Shown piece after piece: positions 1 through 6,366 of a stretch of DNA of 20,961 bases. The notes under the pieces were generated by a model. That model saw nothing but the letters and a program-made list of their open reading frames with translations. It was not told where the DNA came from and did no database searches. The stretch is from a bacterium (GTDB lineage Bacteria > UBA9089 > JAHJRX01): the NCBI GenBank assembly GCA_030017825.1, contig JASEGW010000012.1, forward strand, positions 1 to 20,961, read 5' to 3'. A program made the position numbers and the translations under genes. The stretch's first letter is position 1. The number at the start of each line of letters is the position of its first letter.

Positions 1-65
1 ACATAATATCGGTAGAAAACCATATACAAATTAATCAGTTCCGTAGGAACGATATATTGGTAGAA
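1..65 (+). repeat. REP-like hairpin/GGTAGAA repeat units
   Basis: The window opens with the tail of one unit (ATAATATCGGTAGAAA, 3-18). A second complete unit follows at 38-65: the hairpin GTTCC-GTA-GGAAC (38-50), then GATATATTGGTAGAA. A third unit lies on the opposite strand at 16208-16238 with the same layout. A short palindrome followed at fixed spacing by a GGTAG motif resembles REP elements moved by RAYT-type Y1 transposases. That link is inference, and no transposase is in the window. Confidence 0.6.
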
Positions 66-110
66 TAGACTTACTGCAAAATAAATCAGTTATTTTACAA
101 TAAGTCTATT
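64..110. other. Perfect two-part hairpin
   Basis: AATAGACTTA (64-73) pairs perfectly with TAAGTCTATT (101-110). Inside it, AAAATAA (78-84) pairs with TTATTTT (90-96) around a 5-nt loop, with 4-nt internal bulges on each side. No run of T follows, so it is not a convincing terminator. It sits between a REP-like unit and a palindromic element and may be part of either. Function unknown. Confidence 0.45.
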
Positions 111-120
111 ATAGTAATAT

Positions 121-252
121 AACCTGAGTTCGATATAAGAACATAAGAATATGTTCCTTTATTTTAAGTTTAAGAATTAATATTTCTTCGCCAAATTAAA
201 ATCTTAACAAAAATATTAATCCTTAAACTCATATTTAAATCGAATTCAGGTT
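121..252. repeat. Palindromic MITE-like element, family 1, copy 1
   Basis: The ends are inverted: AACCTGAGTTCGATATAAG on the left and a right end reading AACCTGAATTCGATTTAAAT on the other strand. An inner pair of arms (166-185, AAGTTTAAGAATTAATATTT, and its near complement at about 211-230) makes the whole 132 bp a long hairpin. It is flanked by AATAT on both sides (116-120 and 253-257), which may be a target duplication, though the region is AT-rich. Related copies occur at 2841-2906, 8299-8423 and 12273-12445. There is no ORF inside. Confidence 0.75.
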
Positions 253-260
253 AATATATA

Positions 261-289
261 TTGAAAAATAATTTAAAATGTGATATAAG
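261..289 (+). promoter_or_regulatory. Candidate sigma-70 promoter for the nitroreductase gene
   Basis: TTGAAA (261-266), a 17-nt spacer and TATAAG (284-289) fit a housekeeping promoter, and TG at 281-282 adds an extended -10. Transcription would start near 296, giving a short leader before the GAGGAA ribosome site at 305-310. It begins 9 bp after the end of the palindromic element. Confidence 0.5.
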
Positions 290-320
290 TAAAAGTTATT
301 TTTAGAGGAAATGTTAAATC

Positions 321-818
321 TTGATAGAGTTAATTAAGAGCCGTCGTAGCATAAGAGAGTTTACACAAGAGGAGGTTAGCGAGGACTTAATAGAGAAAAT
401 AATAGAAGCAGGAAAATGGGCACCATCAGGGTTAAATAATCAACCTTGGAGATTTTTAATAATAAGAAAACAAGATAAAATAGAAGAAATTTCTAAATAT
501 ACGAAATATAAAAAAACAGTGAATTCTGCAAAAGTACTTATTATAGTTTTTTTAGATAAAGGAAGCTCTTATAATTATATTAAAGATGTGCAAGCCATTG
601 GTGCTTGCATTCAAAATATGTTGCTTTTTATTCATGAATTAGGGTTAGGAGCCTGCTGGATTGGAGAGATTCTTAATCAAAGTGAAGAATTAAATAGATA
701 TTTAAGAGTAAAAGATAATTTAGAATTAATGGCAGTGTTAGTTATCGGACATCCGGTAAAAAAAGAAAGGAAATCCTCTCGAAGAGATATACAAGATTTA
801 GTTATAGGATGGGGATAG
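321..818 (+). CDS. Small nitroreductase-family flavoprotein
   Basis: This 165-residue protein belongs to the FMN-dependent nitroreductase fold. It starts with the family's IKSRRSIREF signature (FMN phosphate-binding arginines). The segment APSGLNNQPWRF around residues 35-47 is the usual substrate/FMN loop, and the LGLGACWIGEI segment near residues 107-117 is the conserved glycine-rich stretch. The length fits the short single-domain branch. The start is a TTG at 321 with GAGGAA ten bases upstream; the ATG at 311 opens only a few codons in another frame. It lies 4 bp before the acylphosphatase gene and is probably cotranscribed. The substrate cannot be told: the family reduces nitro compounds, quinones or flavins, and some members are dehalogenases. 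Confidence 0.9.
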   Translation: MIELIKSRRSIREFTQEEVSEDLIEKIIEAGKWAPSGLNNQPWRFLIIRKQDKIEEISKYTKYKKTVNSAKVLIIVFLDKGSSYNYIKDVQAIGACIQNMLLFIHELGLGACWIGEILNQSEELNRYLRVKDNLELMAVLVIGHPVKKERKSSRRDIQDLVIGWG

Positions 819-822
819 GGTT

Positions 823-1107
823 ATGGGGAAAGTAAGATATAATTTCTTTATTTCTGGATTAGTGCAAGGGGTATGTTTCCGGGCAGCGACATGTTCAGAG
901 GCTAACCAATATAAAGTATTTGGATGGGTTAGGAATTTGGCTGATGGCAGAGTCGAAGTGATGGCAGAAGGTGATAGGGAAAGTGTGGCAAAATTAATTG
1001 AATTTTGCAAGCATGGTCCTTTAGGAGCTAGGGTAGATAGGGTTGAGGTTAAAGAAGAAGAATACTTGGGCGAGTTTAGTAATTTTATCATAAAATATAG
1101 ATTTTAA
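823..1107 (+). CDS. acyP: Acylphosphatase
   Basis: This 94-residue protein hydrolyses carboxyl-phosphate bonds such as those in acetyl phosphate or 1,3-bisphosphoglycerate. The catalytic loop GLVQGVCFRAAT (about residues 12-23) has the phosphate-binding arginine, and GWVRNLADGRVEVMAEG (from about residue 34) has the catalytic asparagine. The usual motif is GxVQGVxFR; this protein fits, with Cys at the variable position. The length is typical of the family. It starts 4 bases after the stop of the nitroreductase gene, behind a G-rich stretch at the end of that gene, and is followed closely by the Na/Pi transporter gene, suggesting one transcript. Confidence 0.93.
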   Translation: MGKVRYNFFISGLVQGVCFRAATCSEANQYKVFGWVRNLADGRVEVMAEGDRESVAKLIEFCKHGPLGARVDRVEVKEEEYLGEFSNFIIKYRF

Positions 1108-1118
1108 AAGGAGATAAT

Positions 1119-2759
1119 ATGGAAATAAAAGCAGTAGTGTTTATGCTTCTTGGTGGATTGGGACTACTTATGTACGGCATAAAGCTTATGGGTGATGGTG
1201 TGCGGCGAGTTGCTGGCACCAAGATGCGTAATATCCTAAAAATGCTTACCAAGAATGCTTTTATAGGACTCTTGGTAGGTACAGGTATAGTAGTCATTAC
1301 CCAGAGTAGTAGTGCTATGATGGTTATGACTGTGGGTTTTGTAAATGCTGGACTTATGACTCTAAGGCAATCCATAGGTGTTATGTTAGGAGCTAATATT
1401 GGAACAACCTTTACCGCCCAATTAATAGCTTTTAAGTTAGAAGATTATGCTTTGCCGGCCATAGGTATTGGCATGATGTTGAATCTATTTAGTAGAAGAA
1501 AGTATTACAAAGATATAGGTATGGTATTGTTAGGTTTTGGGATGTTGTTTTTGGGTATAGTAACCATGAGTAAAAGTGTGTACTTTTTAAGAGAAAGTCA
1601 AACGGTTAGAGATATATTTGTAAACTTTGGCCAAAAACCTATTTTGGGGGTTTTAGCAGGAACTATTGTTACCATGATTATTCAAAGTAGTAGCGCTACT
1701 ATAGCTTTAACTATGGCTATTGCTGCTGAGGGTTTAGTAGACTTTAAAGGAGCTGTTGCTCTGGTTTTAGGCGATAATATTGGAACTTGCATTACCTCTC
1801 AAATAGCAGCTATTGGCACCTCTATTTCTGCTCGACGCACAGCTTGGTCGCATACTATAAATAATATAATAAGTGCTATTGTAGTTTTGCCTGTAATTAC
1901 TCCTTTTACAGAATTTATTGAAAGCATTTCTGTAAATGCAAGCATATCTCGTATGGTGGCAAATTCCCATACTATTTATAATATAATAACTTCTTTAATG
2001 TTTTTACCAGTGATTAACTGGTTTGTTAAACTATTAACCTGGATTGTGCCAGGAGAAGATATGACAGAGGATGGTGCTCCCAAGTATTTAGATGAAAGAC
2101 TTATAAGTACTCCTAGTATTGTGGTGGAAAATGTTAGAAGAGAGTTGGGAAGAATGCTAAAGATTACCACAAGGATGGTGTGTAACTGTATGGATAGCTT
2201 GATAGAAAATAAAATAGAACACTTAAAAGATATTAAAGCAAATGAAGATGTAGTAGATGACTTGCAAGATTCTGTTTCCAGATATCTAATAAAATTTTCA
2301 GAAACATCTTTGTTGCCAGAATACTCCAAGATGATTCCTTCTCTTCTTCACTGCAATAATGATATTGAAAGAATAGGTGACCATTGTGAGAATTTAGCAA
2401 CACTTGCTGAGAGAAAAATAGATAATAAACATGATTTTAGCGAAGAAGCTGAAAGAGAATTAAAAAAGCTATACCAGGAAATAAAGGATATGATTAGAGA
2501 TGCTGATGTTGCTTTAATAGATGGAAGTCAAAATGCTGCAAAACATGTATTTAGAAGAGAAACTGTAATAAATCAAATGGTTGAAACATACAGCGATACT
2601 CATATAAATAGACTTTCCAAAGGTGAATGCAAGCTCCAATCAGGTATTATATATATAGATGTAATGAAAAATTTAGAAAAAATCGGTGATCATTTGGTAA
2701 ATATAGCTCAGGCTGTAATAGGGGAATTAAGGTGGGATGAAGAATTAGAAGATAGATAA
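1119..2759 (+). CDS. Na+/phosphate cotransporter with PhoU-like C-terminal domain
   Basis: This 546-residue membrane protein is of the NptA/YjbB type (Na_Pi_cotrans repeats followed by a PhoU-like helical domain). The two inverted transport repeats each carry the QSSSA motif (residues 62-66 and 189-193) and a paired glycine motif (GANIGTT at 91, GDNIGTC at 218). Hydrophobic segments fill residues 1-310. From about 340 the chain becomes charged and helical, with PhoU-like lines such as NDIERIGDHCENLA and MKNLEKIGDHLVNIA. It would couple Na+ and phosphate movement across the cytoplasmic membrane; direction (uptake or efflux) is not evident. A strong AAGGAG site (1108-1113) precedes the ATG by 5 bases, directly after the acyP stop. 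Confidence 0.92.
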   Translation: MEIKAVVFMLLGGLGLLMYGIKLMGDGVRRVAGTKMRNILKMLTKNAFIGLLVGTGIVVITQSSSAMMVMTVGFVNAGLMTLRQSIGVMLGANIGTTFTAQLIAFKLEDYALPAIGIGMMLNLFSRRKYYKDIGMVLLGFGMLFLGIVTMSKSVYFLRESQTVRDIFVNFGQKPILGVLAGTIVTMIIQSSSATIALTMAIAAEGLVDFKGAVALVLGDNIGTCITSQIAAIGTSISARRTAWSHTINNIISAIVVLPVITPFTEFIESISVNASISRMVANSHTIYNIITSLMFLPVINWFVKLLTWIVPGEDMTEDGAPKYLDERLISTPSIVVENVRRELGRMLKITTRMVCNCMDSLIENKIEHLKDIKANEDVVDDLQDSVSRYLIKFSETSLLPEYSKMIPSLLHCNNDIERIGDHCENLATLAERKIDNKHDFSEEAERELKKLYQEIKDMIRDADVALIDGSQNAAKHVFRRETVINQMVETYSDTHINRLSKGECKLQSGIIYIDVMKNLEKIGDHLVNIAQAVIGELRWDEELEDR

Positions 2760-2840
2760 TAATAAAAATAACTTTATGGATTTTATAAAATTATAAGAAA
2801 ATATGTAACTATTCAGCAATGTTCAATGTAACAACATATT

Positions 2841-2906
2841 TCCTTAGTGCGAAGTTTAAAAATTAATATTTCTTCGCCAAATTAAAATCTTAACGGAAAA
2901 TATTAT
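2841..2906. repeat. Truncated family-1 palindromic element
   Basis: Bases 2852-2894 match 166-208 of copy 1 at all but one position (AAGTTTAA.AATTAATATTTC then TTCGCCAAATTAAAATC). The right arm stops after AAAATATTA and both AACCTGA ends are missing, so this is a decayed copy. It occupies most of the otherwise empty 246-bp gap between the transporter gene and tatA. Confidence 0.65.
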
Positions 2907-2927
2907 AAGAGAGAATGATGTTTTTTG

Positions 2928-2957
2928 TTGACAAATGGAAGGAATATATGTTAAAAA
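2928..2957 (+). promoter_or_regulatory. Weak candidate promoter upstream of tatA
   Basis: A perfect TTGACA lies at 2928-2933, but the best -10 at the right distance is only TAAAAA (2952-2957, spacer 18). It is upstream of the GTGAGG ribosome site (2995-3000) of the first tatA. The -35 match is good and the -10 is poor. Confidence 0.3.
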
Positions 2958-3005
2958 TAACAAACACTAAGAATATTTATTATTAGCATTAATTGTGAGG
3001 TAAAT

Positions 3006-3197
3006 ATGTTTGGTATTGGAGTGCCAGAGTTAATTATTATCTTAATTATTGTGTTGATAATATTTGGCGCTGGCAAGCTACCACAGATTGGTAAGGCTTT
3101 AGGTAAAGGAATAAAAGAATTTCAAAGCGCAGCCAAGGGTGAAACAGAAGAAGAAAAAGATAAAGAGAAGCAGCGGGTAGAAGAGAAAGAAGATTAG
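3006..3197 (+). CDS. tatA: Sec-independent protein translocase subunit TatA (first copy)
   Basis: This 63-residue TatA/E-type subunit would form the oligomeric pore element of the twin-arginine translocase in the cytoplasmic membrane. One transmembrane helix (residues 8-21, ELIIILIIVLIIF) is followed by the FG..KLP hinge and an amphipathic helix (IGKALGKGIKEF). A short charged tail, rich in Glu and Lys, completes the protein. GTGAGG at 2995-3000 is the ribosome site. It is one base from a second tatA, and the matching tatC lies about 12 kb downstream at the far end of the redox genes. Confidence 0.93.
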   Translation: MFGIGVPELIIILIIVLIIFGAGKLPQIGKALGKGIKEFQSAAKGETEEEKDKEKQRVEEKED

Positions 3198-3198
3198 C

Positions 3199-3405
3199 AT
3201 GTTTGGAATAGGAATGTCGGAATTAATAATAATATTAGTAATAGCTTTATTAATTTTTGGACCTAAAAATCTACCAAATATAGGAAAAGCTTTAGGAAGA
3301 GGAATTAGGGAGTTTAAAAAAGCTTCTAGCGAGCTAAAAGAAGAGCTAGAAGTAGTTGAAAAAAAGTGTGATGAAGATATAAAAGAAGGTCAAGAAAAAG
3401 GATAA
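3199..3405 (+). CDS. tatA: Sec-independent protein translocase subunit TatA (second copy)
   Basis: This 68-residue paralogue of the preceding gene shares MFGIG, the ELIIIL helix, an FGPKNLP hinge and the amphipathic helix IGKALGRGIREF. A longer Glu-rich tail follows. The FGP hinge is typical of TatA rather than TatB, so the pair looks like a duplication; one copy may do the TatB job, which the sequence cannot decide. It begins one base after the stop of the first copy, so the two are almost certainly translated from one message. Its last codons form the left arm of a terminator-like hairpin. Confidence 0.92.
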   Translation: MFGIGMSELIIILVIALLIFGPKNLPNIGKALGRGIREFKKASSELKEELEVVEKKCDEDIKEGQEKG

Positions 3406-3430
3406 GTTTTTTATCTTTATCACACTTTTT
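3361..3430 (+). terminator. Probable intrinsic terminator after tatA2
   Basis: AAAAAGTGTGATGAAGATA (3361-3379) pairs with TATCTTTATCACACTTTTT (about 3412-3430) with one G-T wobble, around a loop of about 30 nt. It runs into a T tract (3425-3432). The left arm is inside the tatA2 coding sequence and the right arm lies after its stop. The loop is long for a classical terminator, but stem and T run fit the end of the tat message. Confidence 0.5.
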
Positions 3431-3439
3431 TTATGTGCA

Positions 3440-3616
3440 TTATAGCAGGTATTAGTCAAAAGTTCCCATAAAACAAACATAAGGATTCAATGGGTCGAGG
3501 GATCAATCAAGGATTCAAGTAAAATCATAAGGAATCCATCACTCGAACCCTCGAATCCTTGAGTCCTTGAATCCTTTTACAAAAACATGAGAACTTTTGG
3601 TTAATAAGTGCTATAA
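3440..3616. repeat. MITE-like element, family 2, with 8-bp repeat arrays
   Basis: The 24-bp ends are inverted: TTATAGCAGGTATTAG.. (3440-3463) and ..TTAATAAGTGCTATAA (3593-3616), about 20 of 24 matching. The inner arms also pair and carry degenerate 8-mers. On the right, four sit back to back (3543-3574: TCGAACCC, TCGAATCC, TTGAGTCC, TTGAATCC). The left arm has GGATTCAA, TGGGTCGA, GGGATCAA and another GGATTCAA (3483-3518). It ends 13 bp before the hdrC start codon. There is no ORF. The same ends recur at 13504-13718 and 16279-16350. Confidence 0.65.
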
Positions 3617-3629
3617 TAGGAATAGGAAA

Positions 3630-4202
3630 ATGAAATATCAAGTTAGTATTTTTAATGATTTAACTGAGTTTCTAAATGAAATAAAAGATCGCACTGGATA
3701 TGATTTAAAAGAGTGTTATCAGTGCGGAAAATGTACAGCGGGTTGCTCTACCTGTTTTGCTATGGACAAAACGCCTAATCAGATAATTCGCATGATACAA
3801 CTTGGGATGAGAAAAGAAGTGTTGGAAAGTAAGACTATATGGCTTTGCGCAAGTTGTGAAACTTGTACTACTCGTTGTCCTAGGGAGATAGATGTAGCTA
3901 AAGTGATGAATACCCTACGACTTATAGCTCAGAGCTGTCCCGAAGAAGTGAAAATAAGCAGTGAAGTATCTGATGTTCCTTTAATGAGTAAGATATTTCT
4001 ATGGACCGTGAAATACACTGGCAGGCTTTATGATTTTGGCTTAATAGCTTTATATAATAACTTATCTGGAAACTTCTTTAAGGATATGATGAAAGGCCCT
4101 CTTATGTTTAAAAAAGGGAAGCTAAGTATTCTACCTCACAAGGTAAAAAATATTAAAGCTATAAAGAGGATATTTAAAAGAGCAGAGGAGCTTTCAGAAT
4201 GA
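3630..4202 (+). CDS. hdrC: HdrC-like iron-sulfur subunit of a heterodisulfide-reductase-type complex
   Basis: This 190-residue protein binds two [4Fe-4S] clusters through C29/C32/C35/C39 (CYQCGKCTAGC) and C73/C76/C79/C83 (CASCETCTTRC). It would pass electrons from HdrA to the catalytic HdrB. A helical C-terminal part (about 100-190) is normal for HdrC. I chose ATG 3630 because AGGAA sits at 3618-3622; a TTG at 3597 gives 11 more residues but lies inside the terminal repeat of the element upstream. The gene overlaps hdrB by four bases (ATGA), so translation is coupled. In bacteria the natural substrate is not CoM-S-S-CoB, and the true acceptor is unknown. Confidence 0.92.
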   Translation: MKYQVSIFNDLTEFLNEIKDRTGYDLKECYQCGKCTAGCSTCFAMDKTPNQIIRMIQLGMRKEVLESKTIWLCASCETCTTRCPREIDVAKVMNTLRLIAQSCPEEVKISSEVSDVPLMSKIFLWTVKYTGRLYDFGLIALYNNLSGNFFKDMMKGPLMFKKGKLSILPHKVKNIKAIKRIFKRAEELSE

Positions 4203-5068
4203 AATATGCTTACTATCCTGGCTGTGCTCTCCATGCTACGGCAATAGAATTTGATAAGTCAACCAGAGAAGTTTGTGTTGCTTTAGATATAGAATTGCAA
4301 GAAATGGAAGATTGGAATTGTTGTGGCGCTGCTGCTGCTCATATGACTAACGAACTTTTAGCCGATTCTCTTCCAGCTAAAAATTTAGCTATTGCTTCCA
4401 AGATGGGTTTAGATATTACTTCACCTTGCGCTATCTGCATAAATCGTCTTAAAACTGCAAACAAAGAAATTAATGAAAGCCAAGAGATAAAAGAAAAAGT
4501 ATCTCAAGTTATTGAAGAAAGTTATGATGGCCAGGTAAAGGCTCGCTTATTATTAGATATTTTAGCAACCGATATAGGTATAGATAAAATTAAAGAAAAT
4601 GTAATAAAAGAATTAAAAAACTTAAAGGTTGTTTCTTATTATGGTTGCCTAGTTACTCGTCCTAAAGATGTAGCCCAATTTGACAATGTAGAAGATCCCC
4701 AAAGTATGGATAATTTAATGGCAGCTACTGGCGCAAAAGCAATAGATTGGCCATTTAAAACAGTATGTTGTGGAGCGGATTATGGAACTCCACGCACTGA
4801 TATAGTTTTAAAGATGGCTAATGATATTTTATCTATGGCTAAAGATTTAGGAGCAGATACTATTGCCGTTACTTGTCCCCTTTGCCAAATGAATTTAGAA
4901 CTACGACAGAAAGATGTAGAGAAAGAGTATGGGGAGATTTATAATATGCCTATTTTATATTTTACAGAAGTATTGGGGCTTTCTTTTGGAATAGAACCTA
5001 AGGCTTTAGGCTTAGATAAACATATTGTAGATGCCATGGGATTATTGATGAGGAAAGGATTAATTTAA
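4199..5068 (+). CDS. hdrB: HdrB-like catalytic subunit with two CCG domains
   Basis: This 289-residue protein has two complete cysteine-rich CCG domains. The first uses C9, C41-C42, C77 and C80 (YPGC, NCCG, PCAIC). The second uses C150, C190-C191, C226 and C229 (YYGC, VCCG, TCPLC). In methanogen HdrB such motifs hold two non-cubane [4Fe-4S] clusters that reduce a disulfide. Both motifs are intact, so a working disulfide- or thiol-type redox site is plausible. It is cytoplasmic, without signal peptide or membrane segment. It overlaps hdrC by 4 bp, and the next gene follows after GGAG at 5069-5072. The closest functional analogy is HdrB of Flx-Hdr clusters in anaerobic bacteria. Confidence 0.93.
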   Translation: MKYAYYPGCALHATAIEFDKSTREVCVALDIELQEMEDWNCCGAAAAHMTNELLADSLPAKNLAIASKMGLDITSPCAICINRLKTANKEINESQEIKEKVSQVIEESYDGQVKARLLLDILATDIGIDKIKENVIKELKNLKVVSYYGCLVTRPKDVAQFDNVEDPQSMDNLMAATGAKAIDWPFKTVCCGADYGTPRTDIVLKMANDILSMAKDLGADTIAVTCPLCQMNLELRQKDVEKEYGEIYNMPILYFTEVLGLSFGIEPKALGLDKHIVDAMGLLMRKGLI

Positions 5069-5077
5069 GGAGTATTC

Positions 5078-6346
5078 ATGTCACGTATTGGAGTATTTAT
5101 TTGTTGGTGTGGTGCTAATATCTCTTATATGGTGGACTGTCCTAAAGTAGCCAAAGAGATGTATCGCCATCCTAATGTGATATTTTCTACAGATTATCGT
5201 TATATGTGTTCTGATCCTGGAAGAGACTTAATTATGAATTCTATCAAAGAATATAACTTGGATAGAGTGGTGGTAGCTTCTTGTTCTCCTCGTATGCATG
5301 AGAAGACTTTTCGTAGTTTTTCTCAAGCAGGTGGAGTTAACTGGTATATGTGCGAGATGGCTAATATCAGAGATCAATGCTCTTGGTGTCATAGTAATTA
5401 TGATAAAGCTACCCAAAAAGCCATTGATTTAGTCTTAATGGCTATAGCTAAAGTTAATAAAAATAAACCTTTAACTAAGATGAAGGCTCCGGTAACCAAT
5501 CGAGCTATGGTTGTTGGAGGGGGGATTACTGGTATCCAAGCAGCTATTGATTTAGGAATCGCAGGATATGAGACAGTTTTAGTAGAAAAGACACCCAGTA
5601 TAGGTGGAAAGATGGCTATGTTGGATAAGACTTTTCCTACTTTAGACTGTTCTGCTTGCATCTTAACTCCAAAAATGGTAGAAGTTGCTCAAAATGAAAA
5701 TGTAACTATGCATACTTATTCTGAAATTGAAGAAGTTGGTGGTTATATTGGAAACTTTGAAGTAAAAGTTCGCAAAAAAGCTCGCAGTATAGATGAGGAT
5801 GAATGTACTGGTTGTGGTTTATGCGCTTCTAATTGTTTGGTTAAAAATATTGCTTATGTGGATAAAAAGAGAAGGGCTATAGAATTAGAGCCTGCAGATT
5901 TGGAAAAAATTAATAACATTATTAAGAATTACACAGCTTCAGCTGATAACTTATTGGCTATTATGCAAGACATTCAAGCCGAATATCGTTATATTCCTCA
6001 AGATATATTACGATATGTTGCTGAAAGATTAAATATTCCAGCTGCTCAAGCTTATAATATTGCTACTTTCTTTTCAATTTTTAGTTTAACTCCTAAGGGA
6101 GAGAATGTAGTTAATGTATGTCTGGGGACCGCTTGCCATGTAAAGGGAGCACCTATGATAATGGATGCTTTAGAGAGAGAGCTTGGGATAAAGGATGGAG
6201 AAACAACAAAGGATTTAAAATATACTCTGCAAAGTGTGCGTTGTCTTGGTTGTTGTGCTCTGGCTCCAGTGATTACTGTAAATGGAGTAGCTCATGGAAA
6301 TCTTAAATCTGGTGATATAGCTGGTATATTAAAGCAATACGCTTAA
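5078..6346 (+). CDS. Fusion of the HdrA N-terminal half with a NuoE-like [2Fe-2S] domain
   Basis: This 422-residue chimera begins as a standard HdrA. It has an N-terminal Cys-rich domain (1-140, with C10/C11, C21, C44, C69), the FAD Rossmann motif GGGITG (147-152), and the HdrA signature KTFPTLDCSACILTPKM (181-200). One ferredoxin motif follows (C243/C246/C249/C253). At about residue 265, just before the second HdrA ferredoxin motif should appear, the sequence changes into a NuoE/HydC thioredoxin-like domain (about 272-422), with [2Fe-2S] ligands C348/C353 and C389/C393. The missing HdrA half is found in the protein encoded at 9070-10875. There is no stop or frameshift at the junction. It would bring a NAD-linked module physically onto the bifurcating flavoprotein. 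Confidence 0.9.
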   Translation: MSRIGVFICWCGANISYMVDCPKVAKEMYRHPNVIFSTDYRYMCSDPGRDLIMNSIKEYNLDRVVVASCSPRMHEKTFRSFSQAGGVNWYMCEMANIRDQCSWCHSNYDKATQKAIDLVLMAIAKVNKNKPLTKMKAPVTNRAMVVGGGITGIQAAIDLGIAGYETVLVEKTPSIGGKMAMLDKTFPTLDCSACILTPKMVEVAQNENVTMHTYSEIEEVGGYIGNFEVKVRKKARSIDEDECTGCGLCASNCLVKNIAYVDKKRRAIELEPADLEKINNIIKNYTASADNLLAIMQDIQAEYRYIPQDILRYVAERLNIPAAQAYNIATFFSIFSLTPKGENVVNVCLGTACHVKGAPMIMDALERELGIKDGETTKDLKYTLQSVRCLGCCALAPVITVNGVAHGNLKSGDIAGILKQYA

Positions 6347-6366
6347 AGGATACTTAAAGGGTAATT

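Noticed and set aside
3440..3616. CRISPR-like array in the GGATTCAA repeats
   Set aside because: The repeats are 8 bp, contiguous and degenerate, without spacers, and no cas gene is near.
3597..3629. TTG start giving HdrC 11 extra residues
   Set aside because: It lies inside the terminal repeat of the element at 3440-3616. The extra residues do not look like HdrC, and ATG 3630 has a well-placed AGGAA.
6118..6306. Short ORFs inside the large genes, on both strands
   Set aside because: They overlap well-supported genes, have no family signature or ribosome site, and follow from the AT-rich composition.
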